Source: Chrysochromulina parva (Eukaryota; Haptophyta; Prymnesiales; Chrysochromulinaceae). From it: a DNA stretch of 31,503 bases. The position numbers and the translations under genes were made by a program. Location: contig PJAB01000267.1 of NCBI GenBank assembly GCA_002887195.1, forward strand, positions 1 to 31,503. The letters are read 5' to 3'. The notes under the pieces were generated by a model. It searched no databases and was not told the DNA's origin. It saw nothing but the letters and a program-made list of their open reading frames with translations. Below are positions 9,091-18,355 of the stretch, piece after piece (the first letter of the stretch is position 1; every line of letters starts with the position of its first letter).

Positions 9091-9554
9091 AGAGTGCGTC
9101 GCGGCGCGAGTTCTATCCGATCGCGATCGCAGTTCCCCACCGCGTGTTGCGCAGGAGCACACAGTCGGAATCTATTAGGCTTCTAGTAAAAGTAAAGACC
9201 CGGGCTACATATTCTATTTTCAAGATGGTCCTAAACCTAATATCAAATGTGAAATATCGCTTATCGGTGCGTCGCGGCGTCGGGGCGGCGCGGGCGCAGG
9301 GAGCGCGCGACGAGCCGACACCCGACCGCGCGTGGACCGTGCGAGGAGGTCGCCTCGTGACCGGCGCACCGGCCGTGACGCGCCCGTACGGTACCGACGT
9401 CCGACGTCGGTGTACGTGATCGCCGACACGCACGCGACATACCCGAGCGGGGTGGACAAAACGTTGCGGATCTCGAACCACGGAAACTCCGCAGAGTGAC
9501 GTACACCCTCGTCCTCCTCTTCCTCTTCCTCCGCCGCTGCCTGCGGCCGCTGCC
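9091..9554. other. Convergent intergenic region
   Basis: This separates the DUF1499 gene (plus) from the glycosyltransferase (minus). It contains an inverted repeat at 9393-9411 (arms ACCGACGT and ACGTCGGT, loop CCG). Both 3' untranslated regions should lie here. No coding sequence is supported. Confidence 0.4.
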
Positions 9555-12232
9555 TCACATCCTCACTGGCACCTGCCTGGGGAAGATGTCGAGGAGATAG
9601 CGCGCCGGCCGGCGCGTCCGTGACCGCAGCCGCCCGACATGCGCGCCGCCGGACGCGTTGCGAAGTGGCACGATGCCCACATCCTCCAGAGCAGAACGAT
9701 AGCAACAGTGGTCGGGATAGCCTTTGGGGCTCGGGCACCATGGATATCGCGGGCGCTCATGCATCGGCGTCGCCGAGAAGGTGAAGACCTGCTCGCAGAA
9801 CAGAAAGTACTGCACGTTACATGCATCGGACACGTCGAGCTCGAAGCCGTCACAGCGCTTGCGCCCGAGGGCGCCGTAGCAGGCCATGGTGCGGGCATGC
9901 TTGATCACGAATGCCATGTGCGCTGAGCAGTGCGGGTAGCGCGAGCGCAAGGCGGCGTCATCTTCCCACGCGGCGGAGGCGCACGTGTCGGCAGGCGCCG
10001 GGCGTGGCAGTGAGCTCGCCGCCCACCGTCGCTCGTCAGCGTCCGCGTCTGCGCCCTCTATCAGCTCGTAAGGATCCCCCTTGGATGAGGTGGCGCAGCG
10101 CTGCGGGTCAGACGGGTCGGGGGGCATCGTGCCGCCGGCAGCGGCCAACAGGGCGCCAGTGACGGACATGGCGGTGGTGACGTTGACGTCGGTGGTGGTG
10201 GTTTTGGTTTTGGTGGTGGTGGTGGTGGTGGTGGACGCGGCAGTGGCCCTGGCGGAGTCGTTTTCAAAGGCAACCGCGACCGAGGCACCGACCGCCCCGG
10301 CCGCCTCCGCTGCAAGGATGGCGGCAGTCCCATTCCATTGCCAGCCCTCACGCACCGCCGAGCGCGTATACGCCCGCCACAGCGCGTGTAGCTTGCGTGG
10401 GCTAGTATGGTGTGTGCCGATGTTGTGACGCGCCGCCTCGGCAACCATTGTGCACTTGTGCGCCGGAAACTGCACGTCCTCGAATCCATTGTCAAGGTGG
10501 ACGACGCCGCCCATGCGCACTTGCAGGCACCAGCAGAAGAGCCAATCTTGATTGTACATGGAGCCTTTCTTGAGACCGTCCCACAGGAAGAGGCCGCGAG
10601 CATACCTGACGAGCATACAAAGTCTCGAGGTCAGAGGAGATCAGCGACGAGATCAGACGAGATCAGATGAGATCAGACGAGATCAGACGAGATCAGACGA
10701 GATCAGAGGAGATCAGAGGAGATCAGAGGAGATCAAAGGAGATCGCGAGCATACAAAGTCTCGAGGTCATCGATGCATTGCATGAGCAGGGTCGCATCAG
10801 CGAAACGTCGCATGGCGGGCGCCGTGAAGAGCATAATGCCGCCGATGACGATGTGCAGATAGCGCGGCATCGCCACACCAAGCACCTGGCTGATTCGCGC
10901 CTTGAGCCTGAGGAGATAGAGGAGAACAGAGGAGGTCAGATGAGGTCAGAGGAGATCAGGAGATCGGAGGGCCGCGCGTACCTTTGCTTGACACCCCAGT
11001 CGCAAAAGCCTGGGCCGTACAGCGCGAGCTCCGTCTGATCTCGATGCGCGAGATACTCGTAGAGGCGCGCGCGCGAGATGAAGACATCATCATCGACGAT
11101 CAGGTAGTACGCGGCGTGTGGGAAGCGCGTGTAGAGCCGCTGTGGGATGTACTTCCACACCTGCTGGGCGCGCGCCATCTCGGTGTGGCTCTCAAACACG
11201 AGCACTTGGCCAAAATGGGGTAGCCACGTGGCCTCTAGAGCCGCGTATCGCTCGGACGTGCGGCTCTTTGTGAGCACTCCAACGGCAACCTGAGCCACAA
11301 GAACCATCGAGATGCGTCAGAAGAAAGCAATCCCACGGGCAATCCGACGCAAACCGACGCCATCATAGCCATTCCGAGAGGCATTCACACATGGGCATTC
11401 ACATCAGAGGCATTCACACCTGGGCCACGATGGCCGCACTGAAGTCGCCGCCGAGGGAGCGTGCTGTGAAAGCCGAGCTGCTGGTGCTGTGATGAGTGAG
11501 CGTGTGATGGGTGAGCGGAGTCACAGGACCTTCAGAGGCGTCACGACGACGGCCGCGAGCTGCGCGACGCTGACTACCGCCGCCGCGTCGGCCACGACCG
11601 CGCCCACGCCTACCACCGCCCGCGCCGCCCGCACCGCCACCGCCGCCACCGCCGCCACCGCCGCCACCGCCGCCACCGCCGCCACCTCCCTTGCGTTTGT
11701 CATCACCACCGTGAGCCAGAGGCTTCTGCTCAGCACGATTCGCCGGTGCCTCAGCGTCCAGGTCTGGCACCTCGGCCACCCTTGCTCGGTGCGAAGCGTC
11801 CTCGCCTTCGTCCTCACCCTCGGCCTCGTATGAGTAACGGTGTAGAGCCGCGCCACGCGCCGCCGGCGGCGGCAAAACGGGCGGACTCGGAGGCTCGGAG
11901 AGGCAGAAGGCGCACTTTAAGCATCGGCACTGCTGACAATGGAAAGCCCACAAGTCGGGGTCGCATCCTGGTGTACAGTCGGGGTCGCATCCTGGTGGTG
12001 GCCTTGGGCTCTGCGGCGGCAGATCATTGTCCTCAAACGAGGCGCCGCCGCTCGGTGCAACGACGCTTGGCGACAGCGGCAGCGCCAGAGGCCGCCTCCA
12101 GCGAGATTCGGATTGCACCGAGCCGCGTGCGGTACTGAGGTCGGTGGCAGCAGACGAGCTGAAATAGTTACGCGAACGCCAAAGTGTCACAGCCGCCGAC
12201 ACAAAAATAAGAAGAAGCGTCGACTCCCGCAT
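9555..12232 (-). CDS. Fringe-like (GT31-type) Golgi glycosyltransferase, four exons
   Basis: Exons 12232-11420, 11289-10982, 10907-10755 and 10605-9555 join in phase to give about 774 aa. Exon 1 starts MRESTLLLIFVSAAVTLW, a type II signal anchor, followed by a stem with a Cys cluster and a long Gly run. Exon 2 carries VAVGVLTKSRTSERYAALEATW and YYLIVDDDVFI; the DDD motif is the expected metal- and sugar-nucleotide-binding site of GT31 enzymes. Exon 3 gives RYLHIVIGGIMLFTAPAMRR, and exon 4 gives LFLWDGLKKGSMYNQDWLFC and NGFEDVQF. A Thr run (encoded near 10187-10232) leads to a Cys-rich C-terminal domain of unknown role. It should act in the Golgi lumen; the sugar and acceptor cannot be told. 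Without these splices the catalytic domain is split over three frames. Confidence 0.75.
10606..10754 (-). other. Glycosyltransferase intron 3, minisatellite-filled, with duplicated splice site
   Basis: This 149-base intron has donor GTATGC at 10754 and acceptor CAG ending at 10606. Joining gives DDLETL+YARGLFLWD in frame. The 11-mer CGCGAGCATAC (plus strand) occurs at 10595-10605 and again at 10744-10754, an offset exactly equal to intron length. A 24-base copy of the upstream exon end also lies inside the intron (10610-10633 matching 10746-10769). Confidence 0.75.
10651..10740 (+). repeat. Decamer minisatellite GATCAGACGA, nine copies
   Basis: Nine tandem decamers run from 10651 to 10740, with variants GATCAGATGA, GATCAGAGGA and GATCAAAGGA. 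On the transcribed strand the array is pyrimidine-rich (TGATCTCCTC) and lies inside intron 3. Related TGATCTCCTC elements also fill intron 2 (10908-10981). Confidence 0.95.
10908..10981 (-). other. Glycosyltransferase intron 2 (74 bases)
   Basis: Donor GTACGC at 10981 and acceptor ATCTCCTCAG ending at 10908. The splice makes an AG|G arginine codon and links GFCDWGVKQR to LKARISQVLGV. The interior is built of TGATCTCCTC and TGACCTCCTC elements related to the minisatellite of intron 3. Confidence 0.75.
11290..11419 (-). other. Glycosyltransferase intron 1 (130 bases) with duplicated splice boundary
   Basis: Donor GTGTGA at 11419 and acceptor GTGGCTCAG ending at 11290, phase 0, joining IVAQ to VAVGVLTKS. 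The 11-mers at 11418-11428 and 11288-11298 match at 10 of 11 bases and are offset by exactly the intron length. Three TGTGAATGCC copies lie near the donor. Confidence 0.7.
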
Positions 12233-12329
12233 GACTACTCGTGTGAAGTGTGTGTGAAGTGTGAAGCGTTGGGTGTCGAATTCTAAACATTGGCTGTGAA
12301 GCAATGTGACTTGGAACTTACCCTGGCAT

Positions 12330-13424
12330 CTACCCTGGCACGTGCACGTGCCGGCGACTATAGCTCTCGAGCCCTCGGCTAAAGTCCTGGTCGTGACCGA
12401 AGACGGCTTCGTCAACCTCGGAGCGGAATTGCCTGTTGTCGACAACCCGCCGTCGGAATGCGCTTTCGCCGCCGCCGTAGGACGCCCCATAGTGCGTCTG
12501 GTTTGAGTTGTCCTGGTCGCGCCCGAAGACGATCATATCGACCTCGGACACAATTTGACGCTGGTCGCGCCGGCGCCGCGGTCCGAACATGCCCCAGTCG
12601 TCGGCGATGACCTCGACCTTCTCTGACCCGTCAATGTCCCGGCCAAAGACGATGCGATCGACGTTTGAGCGCATGCTCCGTTTCGCCGTTTCGCCGATAT
12701 CAAAGCGATACTCCGACATTTGGGTGCCCGAGCGCTCCTCGAAGCGCTGCCGCTGCTCCTTCCGGGTCTGCCAGCGCGCGAGCTCCGCGCGGGCTCGCTG
12801 CTCGTCGCGCTTGACACGCTCGAGCGCGACGCGCAGTTCAATTTCGCGCACCGTGGCTCGCAGCGCCGGAGAGTCGGTGGCGGCAGCGCGCGAGACGAGC
12901 TCTCGCAGCGGCAGCGGCAGCGACCGCTGTGAGTGCAACGATACGGCAGCGAATGTCGGCGGCAAATGCTGCGCCGGCAAGGCCTGCTGCTGCTGCCGCT
13001 GCGGCAGCGGCCGCGGATCTGACTCCGTCGGCGGCGGCGCGGTGGAGGGTCGCAACGCGGGAGCCGACGCGACGCGGCTCATCACCGGCCGCCTGTCCGA
13101 CTGCCTGCGAGGGTAGTGGATGCTCTGGTCGCGTTTGATGGCCGGCGCAAATGCTCCGCCACCGCGCGGACGATCGTGCGGCTGCTGCATTGCGTGGAAT
13201 AGGCCGCCTTCGACGCTCGACATGTTCATGCGCAGACCCGCGACACTGGGCGGCTGCCTCAGGGCTTGCACCGCGTCCGGATTGAGACCGAGCAACTCGG
13301 TCATCACTAGGCTGCGCGGATCAGGACGCGGCGGTGGCTGTGCGGCAGCCTTGCGTTCCAATCGCACCCGATTCCGCCACATGATGTCGTGCAGCGTTGA
13401 CGGAGGGTTAGCCTCAACTTGCAT
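12330..13424 (-). CDS. Uncharacterised protein with three VFGRD-type repeats
   Basis: The 364-aa frame starts with ATG at 13424. I do not recognise the family. Visible parts are: an N-terminal segment with MTELLGLNPD; a Pro/Gln/Arg-rich linker (about 85-165); a charged predicted helix or coiled coil at about 185-232 (ELRVALERVKRDEQRARAEL); and three copies of a motif of the form SxVDxxVFGRDxDxS at about 252-267, 292-307 and 334-349, spaced by basic stretches such as GPRRRRDQRQ. The composition resembles cytoskeletal or flagellar proteins, but that is only an impression. The stop is about 100 bases before the glycosyltransferase start on the same strand. GTAGAT at the stop could instead be a splice donor. 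Divergent from the cyclase gene. Confidence 0.6.
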   Translation of the reverse strand: MQVEANPPSTLHDIMWRNRVRLERKAAAQPPPRPDPRSLVMTELLGLNPDAVQALRQPPSVAGLRMNMSSVEGGLFHAMQQPHDRPRGGGAFAPAIKRDQSIHYPRRQSDRRPVMSRVASAPALRPSTAPPPTESDPRPLPQRQQQQALPAQHLPPTFAAVSLHSQRSLPLPLRELVSRAAATDSPALRATVREIELRVALERVKRDEQRARAELARWQTRKEQRQRFEERSGTQMSEYRFDIGETAKRSMRSNVDRIVFGRDIDGSEKVEVIADDWGMFGPRRRRDQRQIVSEVDMIVFGRDQDNSNQTHYGASYGGGESAFRRRVVDNRQFRSEVDEAVFGHDQDFSRGLESYSRRHVHVPG

Positions 13425-13570
13425 GGCCTCTGGCAGACGTGAATGACCCCCAACCCAGGAATGGGAATCTGACGGGGGGGGTGCTTACCGCAACCTTGTC
13501 TTGATAAGATGTTTATCCGATCCCCGAGTTTCAGGAAAGAGTTAGAAACCGTCACGTATCCGCGACTCGG
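13425..13570. promoter_or_regulatory. Compact divergent promoter region
   Basis: About 146 bases separate the ATGs of the VFGRD-repeat gene (minus) and the cyclase (plus). It includes a run of G at 13473-13479 and the AT-richer TTGATAAGATGTTTATCCGA near 13500-13520. Shared control is inferred only from spacing. If the cyclase starts at 13727 the region is longer. Confidence 0.35.
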
Positions 13571-16549
13571 ATGGCGATGGCACGGATGGCACTTATGACA
13601 GAAAACTTAGTCCAAATATGGAAGTTTAGGTCTTGTTGTGAAGTGAAGCTCACGCAGCAGAGCAGCGCCGAGCTTCACTTCACTCATTGGTCGGCTCGGC
13701 GCGATCCACAAAGCTGCCCCGTGTGCATGCAGCATGACTCCGAGGCCGAGCTCCTCTTCCTGCGCGACCTCGCAGACGTGGAACCCCCGCGAGAACAGTA
13801 CAAATACTATGACGACGAGGACATTTACCGCCTCGTGCCGCGGCCGCTGTGGACCGGCCTCGAGGACGAGATCTGGTCCCCGCGCAGCCTGGAGCACGAC
13901 CCGCAGCTCGAGAAGGTGAAGGTGCTTATGAAGCGTCAGCAGCAGACTGTTCAATGCGATGGCCCACTGGCGCAGGCGCCGACGCAGCTGTCGCCTACCA
14001 AGTGTGCCACCAAGCTGAGGAGCAAGAAGCGGAGGCGCCACTTGAGGGCCGTGCGCCGATTCCTCGCCCACCCGTTCATCGACGGCTTCGTCAACCTGAG
14101 CATCTTTTGGGCCCTCTTCTCTGAGGACGTCCGGATCCTGTGTCTGGGCAAGGCGGCCGACTATTACATCTGGTCGGTGCACGTCGTCGTGATGCTGTCC
14201 TTCCTTTTGGAGATCGTGCTCCGCTCGTACTCGCAGCGCGGCTACTTCAGGTCGTTTTACTGCAACCTCGACATCGTCGCCACGCTCACCATGATCTTCG
14301 ACTGGCTGCCGCTGCTCTACACCACTAGCTCCGACGCCGGCTCCACGGCCGTCCGTGCGGCCAAGTCGGCGCGCGTGGGCACCGCCGTCGCGCGCCTCGT
14401 GCGCGTGGTTCGCATCATCCGTCTCATCAAGCTGATGGTCCGTCCAGCGCAGAAGCGGATGTTTAACGACGACGACGATGACGAGGAGCGCTCTTCCTTC
14501 GGAGGCGTGGACGAGACGACCCCTTCGGACCTCTCTCGGGCTCTGCAGACCACCATCACCAAGAAGACGATCATCTTCGTGCTCGTACTCCTCATTGGTC
14601 AATGGGCGCTCGAGATCAGCTTCCCGTACGGCGGCATCACAGAGCCCCCCGTGGACGATCGGATTGCGTACGGGCTCGCGCTCCTCCATGCGGCGATCCA
14701 GAACGACACGGCCAAGGACATCACCTCGGCACCCTTCGTGCCACTGGCCCACCTCTTCCGCGACACGTTAGAGCAGCCGCTTCAGCTTGAGTCGATTTGG
14801 TCAGAGATCCGCATGCCGCTCTTTGCCCTCAAGGTGCACAACTTCGGGCCCAACCGGGAGAATTTCACCTTTTACCCGGTGAGCGACTCGGAGCCGCGGG
14901 ACGCCGACGGGTACACGACTACCGGCTTCACGCCCTGCGACGTCGACGGCACGAATCCGTGCTCCGGCGATCGGATGATGACGTGGCAGCCCAACTGGAC
15001 CAATCCTCAACGGTCCGTCGGTCGCGATTGGGTTGCGGCCGTGCTGCCCGTGAACGCGCCCATCTACCCAGATACCCACTGGCCGGACTGCACGTTCTAC
15101 AAGCTGGCCATCGAGTTGCGGGGCGATGAGGACAAGAGCTGCCCAAACGCCAAATCGGCCTTCGGCATGATGACCCGCATGCGCGACCATCGCACGCGCG
15201 ATCCGAGCGAGCTGCTACGGGAATTCTACCCCGGCGATTGGAACGTGGGCGACCCGGGGCTCATGGTGGAGGTGTGGTACGGGCGCAAGTTTGCGCAGGA
15301 CGTGCAGGCCTTCTTCAACATCATGCTGATCCTGTGCGTGGCCTGCCTGCTCGCGTACATGGGCTTCCTTCTCTCCCGTGACGTAGACTCGCTGGTCGTG
15401 CGTCCGATTGAGACCATGGTCATGGAGGTGACCATGCTCGCCAAGAACCCAGCGTATAAGCTCAAGAAGGTGGATCATGTCAAGTACGAGACGGACGCGC
15501 TCCGCGTCTCGCTCTCCAAGATCGCGAGCATGCTGCAGGTGGGGTTCGGCGAGGCGGGCAACAACCTGATCGCCGAGAATCTTCGAAAGGGTGACACGGT
15601 CGACCCTATGGTGCCTGGGCGGAGGCTGCTTGGTGCCTTTGGCTTCTGCATCATCGACGAGTATGAGGAGGTCCTCGAGTGCCTCGGCGAGGAGATCTTG
15701 CCATTCACCAACCGGGCGGCCTCGATCGTGCACGATGCTGTCACCGCCAATGGTGGACAGCCCAACCGTAACCTAGGCGAGGCCTTCCTGTGCGTGTGGA
15801 AGGCGCCGACCGACGGGCTGGATCCCGAGTTGCTCACGACGGAGCTCCTCGATAGGATGGAGACGCGTATGTGCGATGGCGCGCTCACCGCCTTCCGCCG
15901 ATGTGTGCGCTGCGTCGCGCAGTCAGCGAGGCTGCAGGCGTACAATGAACACGAGGAGATCCTCAAGGCCTTTGGCGGCGAGTACTCGACACGCATCGGG
16001 TACGGTCTCCACTACGGCTGGGCCATCGAGGGTGCCGTGGGCACCAACATCAAGATCGACTGCTCGTACCTCTCGCCCAACGTCAATCTCGCGGCGCGCC
16101 TCGAGAGCGCGACCAAGATGTACGGTGTCAACATCCTGATGTCCGAGGCGTTTTACACGAAGCTCTCGCCGCCCGTGCGCCAAGGGCTTCGGCGCGTCGA
16201 CGTGGTGTGCCTCAAAGGTTCGTCCATTCCGATGGCCATCTTCACCTGCGACCGCTCCAACGGATTGTATGTGGCGCCCGAGGCGATCGAAAAATACGGC
16301 GAGGAGAATGTCGTCGACGAGTTCCAGCGCTTGTTTGAGAGCGGCATGGACTGCTTTGTGGGCGGCGTCTGGGCGACAGCCAAGATGCACTTCGAGGCGG
16401 CGCTCGGTATCTGCCCTCGAGACCAGCCGGCCACCCGCCTCATCATGCACATGGACACGCCCGAGAAGCACCCGGACTACGGCCTCGCCAAGACCCCCTT
16501 TGTGGCGCCTGACGGATGGGCGGGCTACCACGTCCTCCTCTCCAAATAG
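13571..16549 (+). CDS. Voltage-sensor domain fused to class III nucleotidyl cyclase
   Basis: A single 992-aa frame. Residues about 168-290 form a four-helix voltage sensor: S1 168-192, S2 196-218, S3 229-250, and S4 with R275, R278, R281, R284 and K287 at every third position. A fifth helix (331-350) leads to a 220-residue presumed extracellular region (with CDVDGTNPC, WPDC, DKSC), then a sixth helix (580-602) and a HAMP-like linker (LVVRPIETMVMEVTMLAKNP). The class III cyclase domain spans about 686-895: FCIID with D696, NLGEAF with E737 where Asp is usual, IKIDCSYLSPNVNLAARLE with N839 and R843 for transition-state binding, and a conserved tail (GVWATAKMHFEAAL, GWAGYHVLLSK). No K-channel pore signature is seen. 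It should make cAMP or cGMP at the membrane; which one cannot be told. The start may be 13727. Confidence 0.9.
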   Translation: MAMARMALMTENLVQIWKFRSCCEVKLTQQSSAELHFTHWSARRDPQSCPVCMQHDSEAELLFLRDLADVEPPREQYKYYDDEDIYRLVPRPLWTGLEDEIWSPRSLEHDPQLEKVKVLMKRQQQTVQCDGPLAQAPTQLSPTKCATKLRSKKRRRHLRAVRRFLAHPFIDGFVNLSIFWALFSEDVRILCLGKAADYYIWSVHVVVMLSFLLEIVLRSYSQRGYFRSFYCNLDIVATLTMIFDWLPLLYTTSSDAGSTAVRAAKSARVGTAVARLVRVVRIIRLIKLMVRPAQKRMFNDDDDDEERSSFGGVDETTPSDLSRALQTTITKKTIIFVLVLLIGQWALEISFPYGGITEPPVDDRIAYGLALLHAAIQNDTAKDITSAPFVPLAHLFRDTLEQPLQLESIWSEIRMPLFALKVHNFGPNRENFTFYPVSDSEPRDADGYTTTGFTPCDVDGTNPCSGDRMMTWQPNWTNPQRSVGRDWVAAVLPVNAPIYPDTHWPDCTFYKLAIELRGDEDKSCPNAKSAFGMMTRMRDHRTRDPSELLREFYPGDWNVGDPGLMVEVWYGRKFAQDVQAFFNIMLILCVACLLAYMGFLLSRDVDSLVVRPIETMVMEVTMLAKNPAYKLKKVDHVKYETDALRVSLSKIASMLQVGFGEAGNNLIAENLRKGDTVDPMVPGRRLLGAFGFCIIDEYEEVLECLGEEILPFTNRAASIVHDAVTANGGQPNRNLGEAFLCVWKAPTDGLDPELLTTELLDRMETRMCDGALTAFRRCVRCVAQSARLQAYNEHEEILKAFGGEYSTRIGYGLHYGWAIEGAVGTNIKIDCSYLSPNVNLAARLESATKMYGVNILMSEAFYTKLSPPVRQGLRRVDVVCLKGSSIPMAIFTCDRSNGLYVAPEAIEKYGEENVVDEFQRLFESGMDCFVGGVWATAKMHFEAALGICPRDQPATRLIMHMDTPEKHPDYGLAKTPFVAPDGWAGYHVLLSK

Positions 16550-16782
16550 AGGCGGGGAAGGACCGCTCAGCACATTCACATACAGTTCTGGGAGGACGGG
16601 CGGGTCTAGTTTGAAGTACGATCATCTCTGGCATGACACTTACTTTGGTTACCGTCGTTGCGTACGTGGTAATCGACTTGTTAGAAAGAAACCATACCGG
16701 TCTCTAGCTAACGTGGTTTTCTGCATCATAAATGTTCCTTGTTCGTCCTTTGGATGATCACACTTGTCCGATTTGGATACCA

Positions 16783-17612
16783 ATGCGACGGGCCTTGGGC
16801 ATGGTGGCGATTACGTCAGTCCTTGTACAATGCTCTCATTCGGAATGGGGTCTGCCCGCGAAGCAGTTGGACGATCATGACTCGGTGGACGATCCACTCC
16901 ACACGGCAGTCCGCGAGGGCAACGTCGAGGAGGTTGAGGTTTTGCTGGCATCCGGCAGATCCCGCCTGACTGTCCGCGATTCCCTCGGCTACACACCTTT
17001 GCACCGAGCAAGTGATGATGGGCTTTCAAACGTTGTGCGCGTGCTGCTCAAGCACGGGGCTGGGGCTGGCCCTGCCACTAACAGCGTCGGCACCGTTCTC
17101 GAACGTGCCGGGACCTCGATCGAATCTCGCGATCATGACGCCGCAACGCCGCTCATGCTAGCCGCATCCGGCGGCCACGTGGAGTGCATAAGGCTGCTCG
17201 TGGGCGCGGGTGCGAGTCTCACGGCGACGGATGAGGTCGGACTCACCGCCCTGCACTACGCAGCCGAGGTACGCACGCCATCCACATTCCGCGTGCCCCT
17301 TTCTTGATCACGTGCCTGATCTCACAACGCGCGGTGTGCCCCACGCTCGCACGGCAGGGTGGCCACGCGGACGCCGTGTCGACGCTGCTTGAGCTTGGCG
17401 CGGCCCCCGATGCTACCGATGATGCAGGCAAGACAGCCTTCGACGTAGCGAAGGCGTGGGGCTTCACCGAGGCGGCTGCTGTGCTGCTCGACGCTGGCTC
17501 GTCCGTCTCGATCGATTCGCCCGGCCCGGAGAGTAGCACAGACAAATCCGGCGAGATGCCGCACCGGATGCGCATGCCGGACAACCTGCAGCCTGAGAAG
17601 CTCGAGCTCTGA
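16783..17612 (+). CDS. Ankyrin-repeat protein with signal peptide, two exons
   Basis: Exons 16783-17268 and 17358-17612 join in phase 0 to give 246 aa. The 89-base intron has donor GTACGC and acceptor CGGCAG, and the junction GLTALHYAAE+GGHADAVSTLLELGA restores a canonical ankyrin repeat that neither unspliced frame contains. Four to five repeats are visible: PLHTAVREGNVEEVEVLLAS, TPLHRASDDGLSNVVRVLLK, TPLMLAASGGHVECIRLLVG, and the spliced repeat followed by TAFDVAKAWGFTEAAAVLLD. The start at 16783 gives a hydrophobic leader (MRRALGMVAITSVLVQC) that could be a signal peptide; the in-frame ATG at 16732 would bury it. Ankyrin repeats mediate protein binding. The partner is unknown. Confidence 0.8.
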
Positions 17613-18006
17613 GCTCGCGTCACTGCCACGACGAGGTGGCACTTATGTACTTAAGAACACATCGCCCTCTACCGAGCTCGCCCACACCGTGGGCTGGTCG
17701 CGGTTGTATCGTGTGGAGGGGAGACGGGCCCGGTCGGCCGGTCCGATGACGTCGCCCGAGGCGGGTCACGGCGGTCAGGGTCGCGTCATGCGAACCCGCG
17801 GGCGCGACGAGAGGGCGAGCATGAGCCAACGATGCCTATTCGGCTGAGAGTGAGACGAGCCGCAAACCGCCAAACCCGAGATCTAGCCGAAAACGCGGCA
17901 AAACGACAGTTCGTTTCTTACAGTTTAATCGCAGTATCAATTCTGTTTGCACACGCTCGTTCTCGTAACACTCTAGGCTGTGGAGGCGTGGACGCCCAAT
18001 CCGTAA
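17613..18006. other. Convergent intergenic region
   Basis: This lies between the ankyrin gene (plus) and the SLC22-like transporter (minus). It should carry both 3' ends. No coding sequence, RNA gene or clear repeat was seen. Confidence 0.4.
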
Positions 18007-18320
18007 TCACCCGCGCTCCTCGGCTAGTGGCCGACCTCTGGTCTCGGGCAGCAGCAATGCGGCGAGCCCGGCCGAGAGCGCAACGGCGCCGAGCCCAAGC
18101 TGGGTGACCAGAGGCGGCATGTTCGGGCTGGCCGTGAGGGGCGCGAGGATGGAGCCGGTGCGCGAGAAGACATCCGCCACGCCAAGCGCGGACGCACGTA
18201 TCGCAGTAGGGAAGAGCTCTGTTGGGTACATGTACACGAGCTGGAAGGCACCGGCCGCGCATGCCTTGCCCATGAGGGCCAGCGCAAGCACTATGGTCTG
18301 CGCGGATGGAGGCGGAATCG

Positions 18321-18355
<35 letters not shown>

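Noticed and set aside
10651..10740. Regular decamer array considered as a CRISPR or centromeric satellite
   Set aside because: There are no spacers, the unit is 10 bases, and it sits inside a eukaryotic intron with good splice sites.
11625..11690. GCCACC repeat considered as a minisatellite outside genes
   Set aside because: It codes the Gly run in the stem of the glycosyltransferase on the minus strand and is best explained as coding low complexity.
14636..14640. PYGG in the cyclase considered as a K-channel selectivity filter
   Set aside because: It lacks the TVGYG-type context and pore helix; the sequence after helix 5 is a long presumed extracellular domain.
13607..14752. Long minus-strand open frame (381 aa) opposite the cyclase
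   Set aside because: It is antisense to clear VSD coding sequence; its product is low-complexity Arg/His/Asp/Glu, typical of a GC-rich shadow frame.
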